Assembly: GCF_014287275.1 (NCBI RefSeq)
Contig: NZ_JACONZ010000003.1
Location: forward strand, 62,001 to 126,000
DNA length: 64,000 nucleotides
Origin: Anaerofilum hominis
GTDB taxonomy: Bacteria; Bacillota; Clostridia; Oscillospirales; Ruminococcaceae
Direction: 5' to 3'
Shown: piece after piece, positions 32,770-41,650 of the stretch
Layout: each line of letters opens with the position of its first letter
How positions within the stretch are numbered: position 1 is the first letter of the stretch
Notes under the pieces: generated by a model
The model's input: only the letters and a program-made list of their open reading frames with translations
The model's database searches: none
What the model was told of the DNA's origin: nothing
Position numbers and translations under genes: made by a program

Positions 32770-34203
32770 ATGGATCAAAAAAGCAACGCCTTTCTGGAGA
32801 CCGAGCCCGTGGGGGCTTTGATGCGAAAATTTGCGGCGCCCTGCGTCGTCTCCCTGCTGGTGGCGGCGCTGTATAATATCGTGGATCAGATCTTTATCGC
32901 CAACGCCGGTTACCTGGGATCTTACGGCAACGCGGCCAACACGGTGGTGTTTCCCCTGACGGTGGTGGCCCTGGCCGTCGCGGTGATGATCGGGGACGGC
33001 TGCTGCGCTTTCGTCAGCATCAGCCTGGGCGCGGGGGAAAAGGAAGACGCGCAACGCAGCATCGGCAGCGCGGTGACGCTGTGCGCCGCCGCAAGCCTGA
33101 TTTTGACCGCCGCGTATTTCCTGTTTTGCGACCCGCTGCTGACCCTGTTCGGCGGCAGGGTCAACGGGGAGACTTTCCGGCTGTCTGAAGAATATTTCTT
33201 TTATATCTCTATGGGGCTCCCCTTTTACATGTTCGGGCAGGCTTTGAACCCCATCATCCGCTCCGACGGCAGCCCCAGGTTCGCCATGCTCTCCACCCTG
33301 GCGGGGGCCGCGGTCAATATCGCGCTTGATCCGCTCTTCATTTTTGGGTTTCACTGGGGCATGATGGGGGCCGCTGTGGCCACCGTGCTGGGCCAGGTGC
33401 TGACAGCGGCGCTGGCGGTCTGGTATCTGCGCCATATGAAAGCCGTGCGGCTGACAAGGGACAGTTTTCGCCTGCGCGGCCGGCTGCTGAGGCGGTTCCT
33501 GCCGCTGGGGATCTGCAGCTTTTTGTCGCAGATTTCGCTGGTGGCAGCCATGGCCGCCATCAACAACATGATCCGCAAGTACGGCGCGGCGGACCCGGTT
33601 TTCGGCCAGGAGCAATATGCGCAGATCCCCATGGCCGTGGTGGGTATCGTGATGAAATTTTTTCAGATCGTCATCTCCGCCTCGGTGGGCATGGCCGCCG
33701 GCTGTATCCCCATCGTGGGGTACAATATCGGCGCGGCGCGCAAGGACCGGGCCCGCGCCCTCTTCACGCGGCTGCTGGCCGCAGAAGCCGCGCTGGGCGC
33801 GGCGGCCCTGCTGATCGCAGAACTGTTTCCCCGTCAGCTCATCGCCGTTTTTGGGGCTGCAAACGAGAGCGCCTATTACACCGGCTTCGCGGTCCGGGCT
33901 TTCCGCATCTATCTGTGCACGCTGATCTTCGCCTGCGTCAACAAGGCAACTTTCATCTATCTGCAATCCCTGGGCAAAGCGCTGGTCTCCACGCTGCTCT
34001 CGATGGTGCGCGAGGTGGTGTTCGGCGTGGGGTTCGCCCTGCTGCTGCCGGCCTTTTTCGGGTTGGACGGCGTGCTTTACTCCATGCCGGTGTCGGATCT
34101 GCTCACCTTTGTGCTCTCGGCCGCGGTCATCGTGCGCACCTGCCGCGCGCTGAGGGACAGGGGAGAAGGCCCCGCCGCGTCGCGCCCTGCCGGGCGGGAA
34201 TGA
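32770..34203 (+). CDS. MATE family efflux transporter
   Basis: Membrane antiporter exporting drugs or metabolites with Na+ or H+ influx. 477 residues, 12 membrane segments expected. The ATG at 32770 follows GGAGGTATCTTGTG. MATE features: 'ETEPVGALMRKFAAPCVVSL' N-terminus, 'LYNIVDQIFIANAGYLGS' near 34, the first-bundle 'FPLTVVALAVAVMIGDGCCA' near 60-80, 'NPIIRSDGSPRFAMLSTLAG' near 160, and the second half beginning near 240 ('LPLGICSFLSQISLVA'). It clusters with the DinF/NorM-like 'MepA' type by look. Substrate unknown. Not in an operon; the next gene is convergent. Confidence 0.92.
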   Translation: MDQKSNAFLETEPVGALMRKFAAPCVVSLLVAALYNIVDQIFIANAGYLGSYGNAANTVVFPLTVVALAVAVMIGDGCCAFVSISLGAGEKEDAQRSIGSAVTLCAAASLILTAAYFLFCDPLLTLFGGRVNGETFRLSEEYFFYISMGLPFYMFGQALNPIIRSDGSPRFAMLSTLAGAAVNIALDPLFIFGFHWGMMGAAVATVLGQVLTAALAVWYLRHMKAVRLTRDSFRLRGRLLRRFLPLGICSFLSQISLVAAMAAINNMIRKYGAADPVFGQEQYAQIPMAVVGIVMKFFQIVISASVGMAAGCIPIVGYNIGAARKDRARALFTRLLAAEAALGAAALLIAELFPRQLIAVFGAANESAYYTGFAVRAFRIYLCTLIFACVNKATFIYLQSLGKALVSTLLSMVREVVFGVGFALLLPAFFGLDGVLYSMPVSDLLTFVLSAAVIVRTCRALRDRGEGPAASRPAGRE

Positions 34204-34293
34204 GCGCGCCGCGGAATGGAACACACAGAAAAAAGGAACGGTGCATCTGCGCCGTTCCTTTTTTGCGCCCGGCAGGGCGGCCGTCCGCTTCTC

Positions 34294-36057
34294 TTATTCT
34301 TCACTGGGGGCAAACTGGCTGTTATACAGCTGCGCGTAAAACCCATTTTGGGACAGCAGCTCCTCATGGGTGCCCTTTTCGACGATGCGTCCCGCTTTCA
34401 TCACCAGGATGCAGTCGGCCCGGCGGATGGTGGACAGCCGGTGCGCCACCACAAAGCTGGTGCGGCCGGCCATCATCTCGTCAAAAGCGCGCTGGATCTT
34501 GACCTCGGTGCGGGTGTCGATGCTGCTGGTCGCCTCGTCCAGGATCAGCATCGGCGGGTCGGTGAGCATGATGCGGGCAATGCAGAGCAGCTGCCGCTGG
34601 CCCTGGGACAGGTTGCCCCCGTTTTCCGCCACCGGGGTGTCGTAGCCCTGCGGCAGCCGTTTGATGAAGCTGTGGGCGTGGGCCGCTTTGGCGGCGGCGA
34701 CGATCTCCTCCTCGGGCGCGTCCGGCCGCCCGTAAGCGATGTTCTCGCGCACGGTGCCCGAAAACAGCCAGGTGTCCTGCAGCACCATGCCGTAGCAGCC
34801 GCGCAGGCTGTCCCGCGTCAGGCCGCGCACGTCGCTGCCGTCCACCCGCACCAGGCCGCTGTCCACGTCGTAAAAGCGCATCAGCAGGTTGATGATGGTG
34901 GTTTTGCCGCAGCCGGTGGGCCCCACCAGCGCGATGTGCTGGCCCGGCGCGGCCCGGACGTTCAGGTCCTGGATGAGCGGGGCGTCCGGGCGGTAAGAAA
35001 AGTCGACATGTTCCAGTTCCACCATGCCCCGGCAATCGCGGATGACCTTTGCCTGCGCGTCTTCCGGCGGCTCGGACGCCTCGTCCAGCACCCGGAAGAC
35101 GCGGGCCGCGCTGGCCAGCGCGGCCTGGAACTCCGCCACCACGCCCGAGATCTCGTTGAAAGGTTTGGTGTACTGGTTGGCGTAGCTGAGAAAACCGGAC
35201 AGGCCGCCCACCGACAGCCGGCCGCTGATCACCGACAGCGCGCCGGTCAGCCCCACGGCCGCGTAGACCACCCCGTTGACAAAGCGGGTGCAGGGGTTGG
35301 TCAGCGCCGAATAGAACTGGGCGCGCACGCCGTAGTGGTACAGCTCTTTGTTGATCTCGTCAAAGCGGGCCTCCGCCCGCTGCTCGTAACCAAAGGCCTT
35401 GACCACTTTCTGGCTGGCCACCATCTCGGCGGCAAACCCGGTCAGGCGGCCCTGCACCTCGGCCTGGCGGGTGAACATGGCGTGGATGCGGCCGGCGATG
35501 AAGCTGGCCACAAACAGCGACAGCGGGGTGAGCACCACCACCACCAGGGCGATGAACGGGTCCAGGCTGAACATGAAGATCAAAGTGCCCAGGATGGTGA
35601 CCACGCCGGTGAACAGCTGCGAAAAGCCCTGCAGCAGCCCGTTGGACACCTGGTCCACGTCGTTGGTCATACGGCTCATGAAATCGCCGCGCGCCGCGCC
35701 GTCGATGGCCGCCAGGGGCAGCGTGCTGATCTTGCCGAACAGGGCGCGGCGCAGGTCCCGCACCGCCCGGTAGGTGACCGTGTTGGTGCACAGGGTCATC
35801 AGCCAGCCGAACAGAGCGCTGGCCAGCACCGCGCCCACCAGCGCCGCCAGCACCGGCAGCATGCCGTCAAAATCCACCGCGCCCGGGCCGAGGATGTGGT
35901 CGATGGCCCGGCCGATCAGCACCGGCGTGGCCAGCGAGAGACCCACGTTTGCCAGCGCCGCCAACACCGCGGCGGCGAGATGGGCCCGCTGGGGGGCCAG
36001 CAGGGACAGGATGCGGCGCATCGTCTTTGCGCCCTGTCCGTCTGTGCGCTTTTTCAT
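34294..36057 (-). CDS. ABC exporter subunit with canonical ATPase site
   Basis: 587 residues, one half of a heterodimeric multidrug-type ABC exporter: six membrane segments (about 20-310) and a C-terminal nucleotide-binding domain. Seen: Walker A 'GPTGCGKTT' near 378, Q-loop 'MVLQDTWLFSGTVRENIAYG' region near 418, signature 'LSQGQRQLL' near 480 (LSQGQ for LSGGQ), Walker B 'MLILDEATSSID' near 503 with the catalytic Glu, and H-loop 'VVAHRLSTI' near 535. Start overlaps the stop of the partner gene (ATGA). The partner has the degenerate residues, so the two together form one active and one inactive ATP site. Substrate unknown. Confidence 0.94.
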   Translation of the reverse strand: MKKRTDGQGAKTMRRILSLLAPQRAHLAAAVLAALANVGLSLATPVLIGRAIDHILGPGAVDFDGMLPVLAALVGAVLASALFGWLMTLCTNTVTYRAVRDLRRALFGKISTLPLAAIDGAARGDFMSRMTNDVDQVSNGLLQGFSQLFTGVVTILGTLIFMFSLDPFIALVVVVLTPLSLFVASFIAGRIHAMFTRQAEVQGRLTGFAAEMVASQKVVKAFGYEQRAEARFDEINKELYHYGVRAQFYSALTNPCTRFVNGVVYAAVGLTGALSVISGRLSVGGLSGFLSYANQYTKPFNEISGVVAEFQAALASAARVFRVLDEASEPPEDAQAKVIRDCRGMVELEHVDFSYRPDAPLIQDLNVRAAPGQHIALVGPTGCGKTTIINLLMRFYDVDSGLVRVDGSDVRGLTRDSLRGCYGMVLQDTWLFSGTVRENIAYGRPDAPEEEIVAAAKAAHAHSFIKRLPQGYDTPVAENGGNLSQGQRQLLCIARIMLTDPPMLILDEATSSIDTRTEVKIQRAFDEMMAGRTSFVVAHRLSTIRRADCILVMKAGRIVEKGTHEELLSQNGFYAQLYNSQFAPSEE

Positions 36058-37793
36058 GCCCGTTCCGCCTCCTCTCCCGTGAGCTGTGACAGACAGATCT
36101 CCCGATAGGCCTCGCAGCTGCGGAACAGCTCCTCGTGGGTGCCGACCCCGGCCACCGCGCCGTCGTCCAGCACCACGATCTTATCCGCGCCGCGCACCGT
36201 GTTCACCCGCTGCGAGACCAGAAAGACGGTGGCCCCGCGCACGTCGCGCCGCAAAGCGCGCCGCAGCGCCGCGTCGGTGGCAAAATCCAGCGCGCTGGCG
36301 CTGTCGTCCAAAATGAGGATGTCCGGCCGCCCGGCCAGTGCCCGGGCGATGGTCAGCCGTTGGCGCTGGCCGCCCGAGAGGTTTTGTCCTCCCTGCAGGA
36401 TGGAGGCGTCCAGTCCCCCGGGCAGTTTTTTGACAAAATCCGCGGCCTGGGCAGTCTCCAGCGCCGCCCAGAGAGCGGCGTCGTCCGCCTGGGGCGCGCC
36501 CCACTTGAGGTTGTCGCGCAGGGTGCCGGAAAAAAGCACCGCCTGCTGCGGCACCACGCCCACCTGGGCGCGCAGCGCGGCGGACGGCCAATCCCGCACA
36601 TCCACGCCGTTCACCCGCACGCTGCCGCTTTTGACGTCGTAAAAGCGGGGGATCAGCGACACCAGCGTCGATTTGCCGCTGCCGGTGCCGCCGATGACCC
36701 CCACCGTCTCGCCCGGGGCCGCGGTGAAGCTGACCCCGGACAGCGCGTTTTCACCGCTGCTGTAGGCGAAGTCCACCCCGTCAAATTCCACCCGCGGCGT
36801 GCCGGCGGCCCCGGCGGCCGGCGCGGCCCCGGCGCGGTCGGTCACAGAGGGAGCCAGCTCCAAAACCTCGTTCACCCGGGCCGCGCTGGCCGCCGCGCGG
36901 GTAAAAATGACCACCAGGTTGGCCACCACCACCAGCGCCAGCAGGATCTGGTTCATGTAGTTGACCAGCGCCACGATCTGGCCCTGGGTCAGCGCGCCGG
37001 ACTGCACCCGCAGGCCGCCCGCCCAGATGATGGCCACAATGGCCAGGTTCACCACCACAAAGGTGAGCGGGTTCAGCAGGGCGTTGACCCGCCCCACCCG
37101 CATGCTCACCTCGCGGTGATCCTCGTTGGCCGCGTCAAAGCGCCGGCACTCGGCCTCCTGACGCGAAAAAGCGCGGATGACCCGCACCCCCTGCAGATTT
37201 TCCGACGTGACCAGGCTGATGCGGTCCAGCTTTTTTTGGATGGTCCGATAGTAGGGCACACAGCGGCTCATGATGAAATAGAGGATAAAAGCGATGATCG
37301 GGGCCGCCGCCAGGAAGATCAGCGACAGCTTGAGGTCGATGCCCACGGCCATGACAGTGGCGCCGATCACCAGAAAAGGCGCCCGGATCACCAGCCGGAT
37401 CAGCATGGCCACTGCGGTCTGCAGCTGGTTGACGTCGTTGACGATGCGGTTGACCATGCTGCTGGAGCCAATGCGGTCGATCTCCGCGTGGGAGAGAGTG
37501 TTGATGTGATGATAGAGCTCGCGCCGCAGCGTGGTGCCGAAGCCCTGGCTGGCCCGCGCCGCCGAGTACTGGCAGAACAGGGCGCAGCAAAGCCCGGTGA
37601 ACCCCAGCAGCACCAGCACCAGGCTCATGCGCACCACATAGCCCCTGTCCCCCGCGGCGATGCCCACGTCGATGATCCGGGCCATCACCAGCGGCACGAT
37701 CAGCTCGAACACCGCCTCGATCAGCTTGGCGGCGGGCCCCAGGATGCACTGCAGCCGGTAAGGCCGCAGATATTTTGTCAGTCTGCGCATCAC
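36054..37793 (-). CDS. ABC exporter subunit with degenerate ATPase site
   Basis: 579 residues, partner of the protein at 34294-36057. Six membrane segments, then a nucleotide-binding domain: Walker A 'GGTGSGKST' near 368, 'FSGTLRDNLKWG' near 415, intact signature 'LSGGQRQRL' near 470, but Walker B ends 'LILDDSASALD' (Asp in place of the catalytic Glu) and the H-loop is 'VSQRVNTV' (Gln in place of His). This pattern is known from LmrC/BmrC-type halves of heterodimeric exporters. GGAGGCTGCGTG precedes the ATG. It is divergent from the lysR gene, with overlapping promoters. Confidence 0.94.
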   Translation of the reverse strand: MMRRLTKYLRPYRLQCILGPAAKLIEAVFELIVPLVMARIIDVGIAAGDRGYVVRMSLVLVLLGFTGLCCALFCQYSAARASQGFGTTLRRELYHHINTLSHAEIDRIGSSSMVNRIVNDVNQLQTAVAMLIRLVIRAPFLVIGATVMAVGIDLKLSLIFLAAAPIIAFILYFIMSRCVPYYRTIQKKLDRISLVTSENLQGVRVIRAFSRQEAECRRFDAANEDHREVSMRVGRVNALLNPLTFVVVNLAIVAIIWAGGLRVQSGALTQGQIVALVNYMNQILLALVVVANLVVIFTRAAASAARVNEVLELAPSVTDRAGAAPAAGAAGTPRVEFDGVDFAYSSGENALSGVSFTAAPGETVGVIGGTGSGKSTLVSLIPRFYDVKSGSVRVNGVDVRDWPSAALRAQVGVVPQQAVLFSGTLRDNLKWGAPQADDAALWAALETAQAADFVKKLPGGLDASILQGGQNLSGGQRQRLTIARALAGRPDILILDDSASALDFATDAALRRALRRDVRGATVFLVSQRVNTVRGADKIVVLDDGAVAGVGTHEELFRSCEAYREICLSQLTGEEAERA

Positions 37794-37820
37794 GCAGCCT
37801 CCTTTTTTGGATGCTCCTTA

Positions 37821-37849
37821 TTTACACTGGCATTATAGCACAGTATAAT
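37821..37849 (+). promoter_or_regulatory. Sigma-A promoter of the LysR gene
   Basis: TTTACA (37821-37826), 17-bp spacer, TATAAT (37844-37849). It overlaps the exporter promoter on the other strand, so the two are likely mutually exclusive. Confidence 0.82.
37832..37840 (-). promoter_or_regulatory. Extended -10 promoter of the ABC exporter operon
   Basis: Minus strand TGCTATAAT (37840-37832), about 40 bp upstream of the first exporter gene; the -35 at 17 bp is a weak TTTTCA. It lies inside the spacer of the divergent lysR promoter. Confidence 0.7.
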
Positions 37850-37917
37850 GTATATGAAAAATATTTGTTTTGTATCTTATCCATATTTAAAAAATATATT
37901 ATAGGGGGCGCAGGGGC

Positions 37918-38814
37918 GTGGATCTCAAACAGCTGGGCTATTTTATCGCCATTGTGGAGGAGGGCAGTATCAGCGCTGCCGCAAAACAGCTGCACATCTC
38001 GCAGCCGCCGCTGTCGGCCCAGCTGCGGCGGCTGGAAGAGGAGCTGGGGGTGCCGCTCATCGAGCGCGGGCCGCGCCGCGTCACCCCCACCGAGGCGGGG
38101 CGGGCGCTCTACCGACAGGCCAAACGCCTGCTGCTGCTGGCCGACGCCGCCCGGGACGAGGTGACCCAGCTGGCGGGCGGGGTGCGCGGGACGCTGCGGC
38201 TGGGGGTGATCTCCTCCTGCGGCCCCACCTTGTTCACCCCGGCCTTTGAGGCGTTCTGCGGCCGTTACCCGGAACTGCGGTTCGAGATGCGGGAGGGCAA
38301 TACCTACGAGCTGCTGGAGCTGCTGCGCACGGGCGCTATCGAGGTGGCGGTGCTGCGCACCCCGTTTCCCGCCGAGGGGCTGGACTGCCGCGCCGTGGCC
38401 CCGGAGCCTCTGGCCGCCGTTGCCCGGCCGGGCCTTTTTGCGGGCCTGGGGCCGGACCCGCTTTCCCCGCGGCAGCTGGCGGGGCTGCCGCTGGCTTATT
38501 ACCGGCGGTTCGAGGCTCTGCTGGAGGGCGTTTTCCGGCGGGGAGAGGCGCCGCTGCGGGCGCGCTGTGTGGTGGACGACGCGCGCACAGCCCTTGCCTG
38601 GGCGCAGGCCGGGCTGGCCGTGGCGCTGGTGCCCCGCTCGGCGGTGGCCCTTTGTCCCAGCGCGCTGGAGGTGCGCGGGATCGCCGCGCCGGAGCTGGTC
38701 ACCTCGGTCACGGTGGCCACCCGCCGCACCGCGCCGCTCAGCGCGGGGGCAAAGGCTTTTATCGAGCTTTTTCCCGCCCACGGCGCGCCGGCGGAGGGCA
38801 GGGGCGAAAAATAA
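37918..38814 (+). CDS. LysR family transcriptional regulator
   Basis: 298 residues, normal length. GTG start after AGGGGGCGCAGGGGC. N-terminal winged helix-turn-helix 'LGYFIAIVEEGSISAAAKQL' with 'ISQPPLSAQLRRLEEELGVP' as recognition helix (residues 5-50), then the effector domain starting near 92 ('GTLRLGVISSCGPTLFTPAF') with 'LRTGAIEVAVLRTPFP' near 138 and the C-terminal 'GLAVALVPRSA' near 230. Divergent from the ABC exporter pair with overlapping promoters, so it probably controls the exporter and itself. The effector is unknown. Confidence 0.94.
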   Translation: MDLKQLGYFIAIVEEGSISAAAKQLHISQPPLSAQLRRLEEELGVPLIERGPRRVTPTEAGRALYRQAKRLLLLADAARDEVTQLAGGVRGTLRLGVISSCGPTLFTPAFEAFCGRYPELRFEMREGNTYELLELLRTGAIEVAVLRTPFPAEGLDCRAVAPEPLAAVARPGLFAGLGPDPLSPRQLAGLPLAYYRRFEALLEGVFRRGEAPLRARCVVDDARTALAWAQAGLAVALVPRSAVALCPSALEVRGIAAPELVTSVTVATRRTAPLSAGAKAFIELFPAHGAPAEGRGEK

Positions 38815-38940
38815 GGCCAAATCACAGATCGTGCACTTTTCTTTCCCTTGAAAACGTGTTAAAATTTGTAGGTGCCCCGGTGCGCGGCGCCGCCGGGCGC
38901 GCGGTCCGTTCTGCGCCATTTCCCTTTCAAAGGAGCTGTC

Positions 38941-39693
38941 ATGTCACATTCCATCGCCAATGCGCCGGGAGAGCGCTCTTTCGCGCACGGCAAAAACTGG
39001 TATAAGATCTTCTGGGTGTTTTTCATCGGCTGCCTGATCGGCTATGGCTGTGAAATGGTGTTCGCCTACCTGAAAAACGGCTATTGGGTGGAGCGCACCG
39101 GTCTGATCTACGGGCCGTTCAACCAGATCTACGGCCTGGGTGCGGTCATTTTTATGCTCAGCCTGTACCACATCCGGCGCGCCAACGCGGGCATCATCTT
39201 TCTCGCCAGCGCTTTTTCCGGCGCGGCTTTCGAGTGGGTGTGCAGCTGGGTGCAGGAGCAGGTGTTCCACTCGGTCAGCTGGGAGTACAGCGATACCCCG
39301 GCCAACCTGGGCGGGCGCACCAACCTGTTTTTTTCCATCTGCTGGGGCCTGATGGGCATGATCTTCATCCGCAACATCTATCCCACCCTGAGCAGGGTCA
39401 TCGAGCGCATCCCCAACCGCATCGGCAAGCCGCTCACCTGGTGCCTGGCGGTTTTTATGGCGTTTGATCTTCTCATCTCCGGGCTGGCGGTCGCCCGCTG
39501 GGCCGAGCGCACCTACGGCTATGACGTGCCGCCCACCAATGCGGTGAACGCCTTTCTCGACAAGAACTATCCCGACGAGTTCATGAGCGCGACTTATACC
39601 AGCATGGAGTTCCGGCGGCCGGACGACCCGCCGGCGGAGCGGGAAGAACAAAAAGAACAGGAAAAACAGGAGGGACAGGACAAGGCGGCCTGA
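38941..39693 (+). CDS. CmpB-like membrane protein (PF06541), second copy
   Basis: 250 residues from the ATG at 38941 (AAAGGAGCTGTC). About five membrane segments; family motifs 'FIGCLIGYGCEMVFAYLKNG' (near 30), 'RTGLIYGPFNQIYGLGAV' near 53, 'SGAAFEWVCSWVQEQVFHSV' (near 98) with 'WEYSDTPANLGGRTNLFFSI' at 118. The motif order G..CE / GPF..IYG / E / W.YS / GGR is shared with the protein at 24671-25606. C-terminus after about 225 is a charged Glu/Lys/Gln tail. Function unknown. Monocistronic, with a terminator hairpin at 39739-39766. Confidence 0.87.
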   Translation: MSHSIANAPGERSFAHGKNWYKIFWVFFIGCLIGYGCEMVFAYLKNGYWVERTGLIYGPFNQIYGLGAVIFMLSLYHIRRANAGIIFLASAFSGAAFEWVCSWVQEQVFHSVSWEYSDTPANLGGRTNLFFSICWGLMGMIFIRNIYPTLSRVIERIPNRIGKPLTWCLAVFMAFDLLISGLAVARWAERTYGYDVPPTNAVNAFLDKNYPDEFMSATYTSMEFRRPDDPPAEREEQKEQEKQEGQDKAA

Positions 39694-39738
39694 GCGGTCC
39701 GCCGCCGCCCGTCCGTCTTTTACTGCGCGTTCCCTGAC

Positions 39739-39766
39739 AAAAAACCGTGGCTTTGCCGCAGTTTTT
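39739..39766 (+). terminator. Terminator after the second CmpB-like gene
   Basis: AAAAAAC..GGC pairs with GCC..GTTTTTT (39739-39766) with one mismatch and one G-T pair, loop TTT. Confidence 0.7.
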
Positions 39767-39767
39767 T

Positions 39768-40060
39768 ATTGTTCCGCAATAAAAAATAATTGATTTCGAT
39801 TCGCCGCGGCCTGAGGACAGGCCGCATGGCTATTAAAAAACAGCCTGCGGCTATTTTTATCGCTCTGCAATAAAAGACAACTTATCTCGCTTCGCCACGC
39901 CCTCGCGGCTTGCGCGGCAACCGGGCGGATGGCAAAAAAAATAGCCGCTGCGCGGCTATTTTTCATTGCTTCGCAATAAAAAACGACTTATTCTTATTCG
40001 CCGTGGCCTGAGGACAGGCCACATAGCTACTAAAAAATAAACTATGGCTATTTTTTATTG
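39768..40060. repeat. Three-unit array of interspersed palindromic repeats (types A-B-A)
   Basis: Unit A1 (39768-39859) has the core palindrome GGCCTGAGGACAGGCC (39808-39823). Unit B1 (39860-39963) has a CCCTCGCGG...GCGGCAACCGGGCGGATGG core. Unit A2 (39964-40060) repeats core A (40005-40020). Each unit begins near a GCAATAAAA sequence and ends with an AAAATAGCC...GGCTATTTTT hairpin. Related copies occur at 44.9, 51.1, 51.9 and 55.4 kb. The array overlaps the last codons of the histidine kinase. Confidence 0.8.
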
Positions 40061-41640
40061 CCCCTTGTCGTCCCCGGGCCGGCAGGGCCTTTTGCTTCCC
40101 TGCGGGAAGAGGGACGGGGCTCACGGGGCGCTTTGGGGGGCAGTGCGGGCGCGGGCGCCGGCAGCTCGAACCAGAAAGTAGACCCCACGCCCACCGCGCT
40201 CTGCACGCCAAAGGGGGCGCCGTGCGCCACCAGGATGGCCTTGACGATGGACAGGCCCAGGCCGCTGCCCCGCTTGCCCGCGTCGCTGCGGGCCCGGTAA
40301 TAGCGATCGAAGATAAAAGGCAGCTCTTTTTCCTCGATGCCGCTGCCGTTGTCCGCCACCTCTGCGCGGATCGCGCCCGCCTTGGCGATCAGCCGCACCG
40401 TCACGCAGCCCCCCTCCGGCAGGTGCGGGATGGCGTTGGAAACCAGGTTGTGCAGCACCCGCCCGATCTGCACCGGGTCGGCGATCACCTCCGCTTCCTC
40501 CAGCCCGTCCTGGCTGAGGGAGAAGTGCTCTTTTTCCGCCCGGTCGGCATAGCGGCGCAGGACGTCGGCAGTCAGCTCGGCCAGATCAAACCGGCTCAGG
40601 GCGGGCCGCGCCGCGCCGGAGGAGTATTTCGACAGCTCCATGACGCTGTTGACCAGCACCGACAGCCGGTCGGACTCGTCCACGATGATGGACAGGTCGG
40701 CGTCCCGGCGCACCTTGTCCTCGCCGTCCAGATCGCGGATGGTCTCGGCATAGCCCTTGATCAGGGTCAGCGGGGTGCGCAGGTCGTGGCTGATGTTGGC
40801 GATCAGCTCGCGCTGCAGCTGGGTGGATTTTGCGATCTCCCGGGTCATATAGTTGAAATCCCGGGCCAGCGCGCCCAGCTCGTCCTGCGAGCGGATGTCC
40901 ACCGCCACGTCGTAATTGCCCGCCGCCACCTGTTTGGCGGCGCTGGAAAGCTGGGTCACCGGGCGGGTGAACCAGCGGGCAAAAAGCAGCGCCGAGACGA
41001 TGGAGACCGCCAGCAGGATCACGGTGATGAGGACCAGCTGGTTGCTGACCACCGACATGGCCTGATCTACCCGCTCCAGGTTGGTGCTGGCCAGCACGAT
41101 ATAGCCGCTGGAGGTGAGCAGGCCCATCACCTGCTGCTGCCGGTAAGGCGTGGTGCGCTGGTCGAAAAGGGTCTTGCTGAGCCGGCCCTCCTGGGCCGTC
41201 ATCTGGCGCCAGAAGATCACGTCGCCGGAGTCCCATTCCCGCTGTTCCCCCCAAAAACCCTGGGAGGAAAAGGGGTGCAGCTGGCAGCCGTCGCCGATGC
41301 CCTCCAATACAAAAAGAGCGCGGTAGCCGCTCAGCGGCAGGCCGCCGCTGGTGACGTAGCCGCGCTGGGCGATGCAGGCGTCAGTGGCGGACACGTCCAC
41401 GCAGACCCCGGTTTTTACCAGCGGCTGTATCTGCCGGAACAGCTCGCCCAGGCCGGCGCCCCGGGCGTCGTCGCTCTCCAGCACTGCGGCCACCGAGGCC
41501 ACCTGGGCGCTGAGCTCCTTGCGGATGCTGCGGGTGTAGTTCGACTCAAAAAGCGCCACGGTCAGCAGCCAGACCAGCAGGATCAGCACGATGCACAGGC
41601 AGGAGACAAAAAGGGCCAGCTTGGTCTTGATCGATTTCAT
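40048..41640 (-). CDS. Two-component sensor histidine kinase
   Basis: 530 residues. Membrane helix 1 (about 8-31), an extracytoplasmic sensor domain (32-195), helix 2 (about 196-217), HAMP ('ARWFTRPVTQLSSAAKQVAA'), H-box 'ANISHDLRTPLTLIKGYAE' near 283, N-box 'RVLHNLVSNAIPHLPEGG' near 390, G1 'VADNGSGIEEKELPFIFDRY' near 420 and G2 'GSGLGLSIVKAIL' near 450. The tail after about 490 is Pro/Arg-rich and ends in residues (GNKK) encoded by the repeat unit A2. Ten bp downstream of the response regulator gene; together a TCS of the OmpR/EnvZ class. The signal is unknown. Confidence 0.95.
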   Translation of the reverse strand: MKSIKTKLALFVSCLCIVLILLVWLLTVALFESNYTRSIRKELSAQVASVAAVLESDDARGAGLGELFRQIQPLVKTGVCVDVSATDACIAQRGYVTSGGLPLSGYRALFVLEGIGDGCQLHPFSSQGFWGEQREWDSGDVIFWRQMTAQEGRLSKTLFDQRTTPYRQQQVMGLLTSSGYIVLASTNLERVDQAMSVVSNQLVLITVILLAVSIVSALLFARWFTRPVTQLSSAAKQVAAGNYDVAVDIRSQDELGALARDFNYMTREIAKSTQLQRELIANISHDLRTPLTLIKGYAETIRDLDGEDKVRRDADLSIIVDESDRLSVLVNSVMELSKYSSGAARPALSRFDLAELTADVLRRYADRAEKEHFSLSQDGLEEAEVIADPVQIGRVLHNLVSNAIPHLPEGGCVTVRLIAKAGAIRAEVADNGSGIEEKELPFIFDRYYRARSDAGKRGSGLGLSIVKAILVAHGAPFGVQSAVGVGSTFWFELPAPAPALPPKAPREPRPSSRREAKGPAGPGTTRGNKK

Positions 41641-41650
41641 TCAAAGCCTC

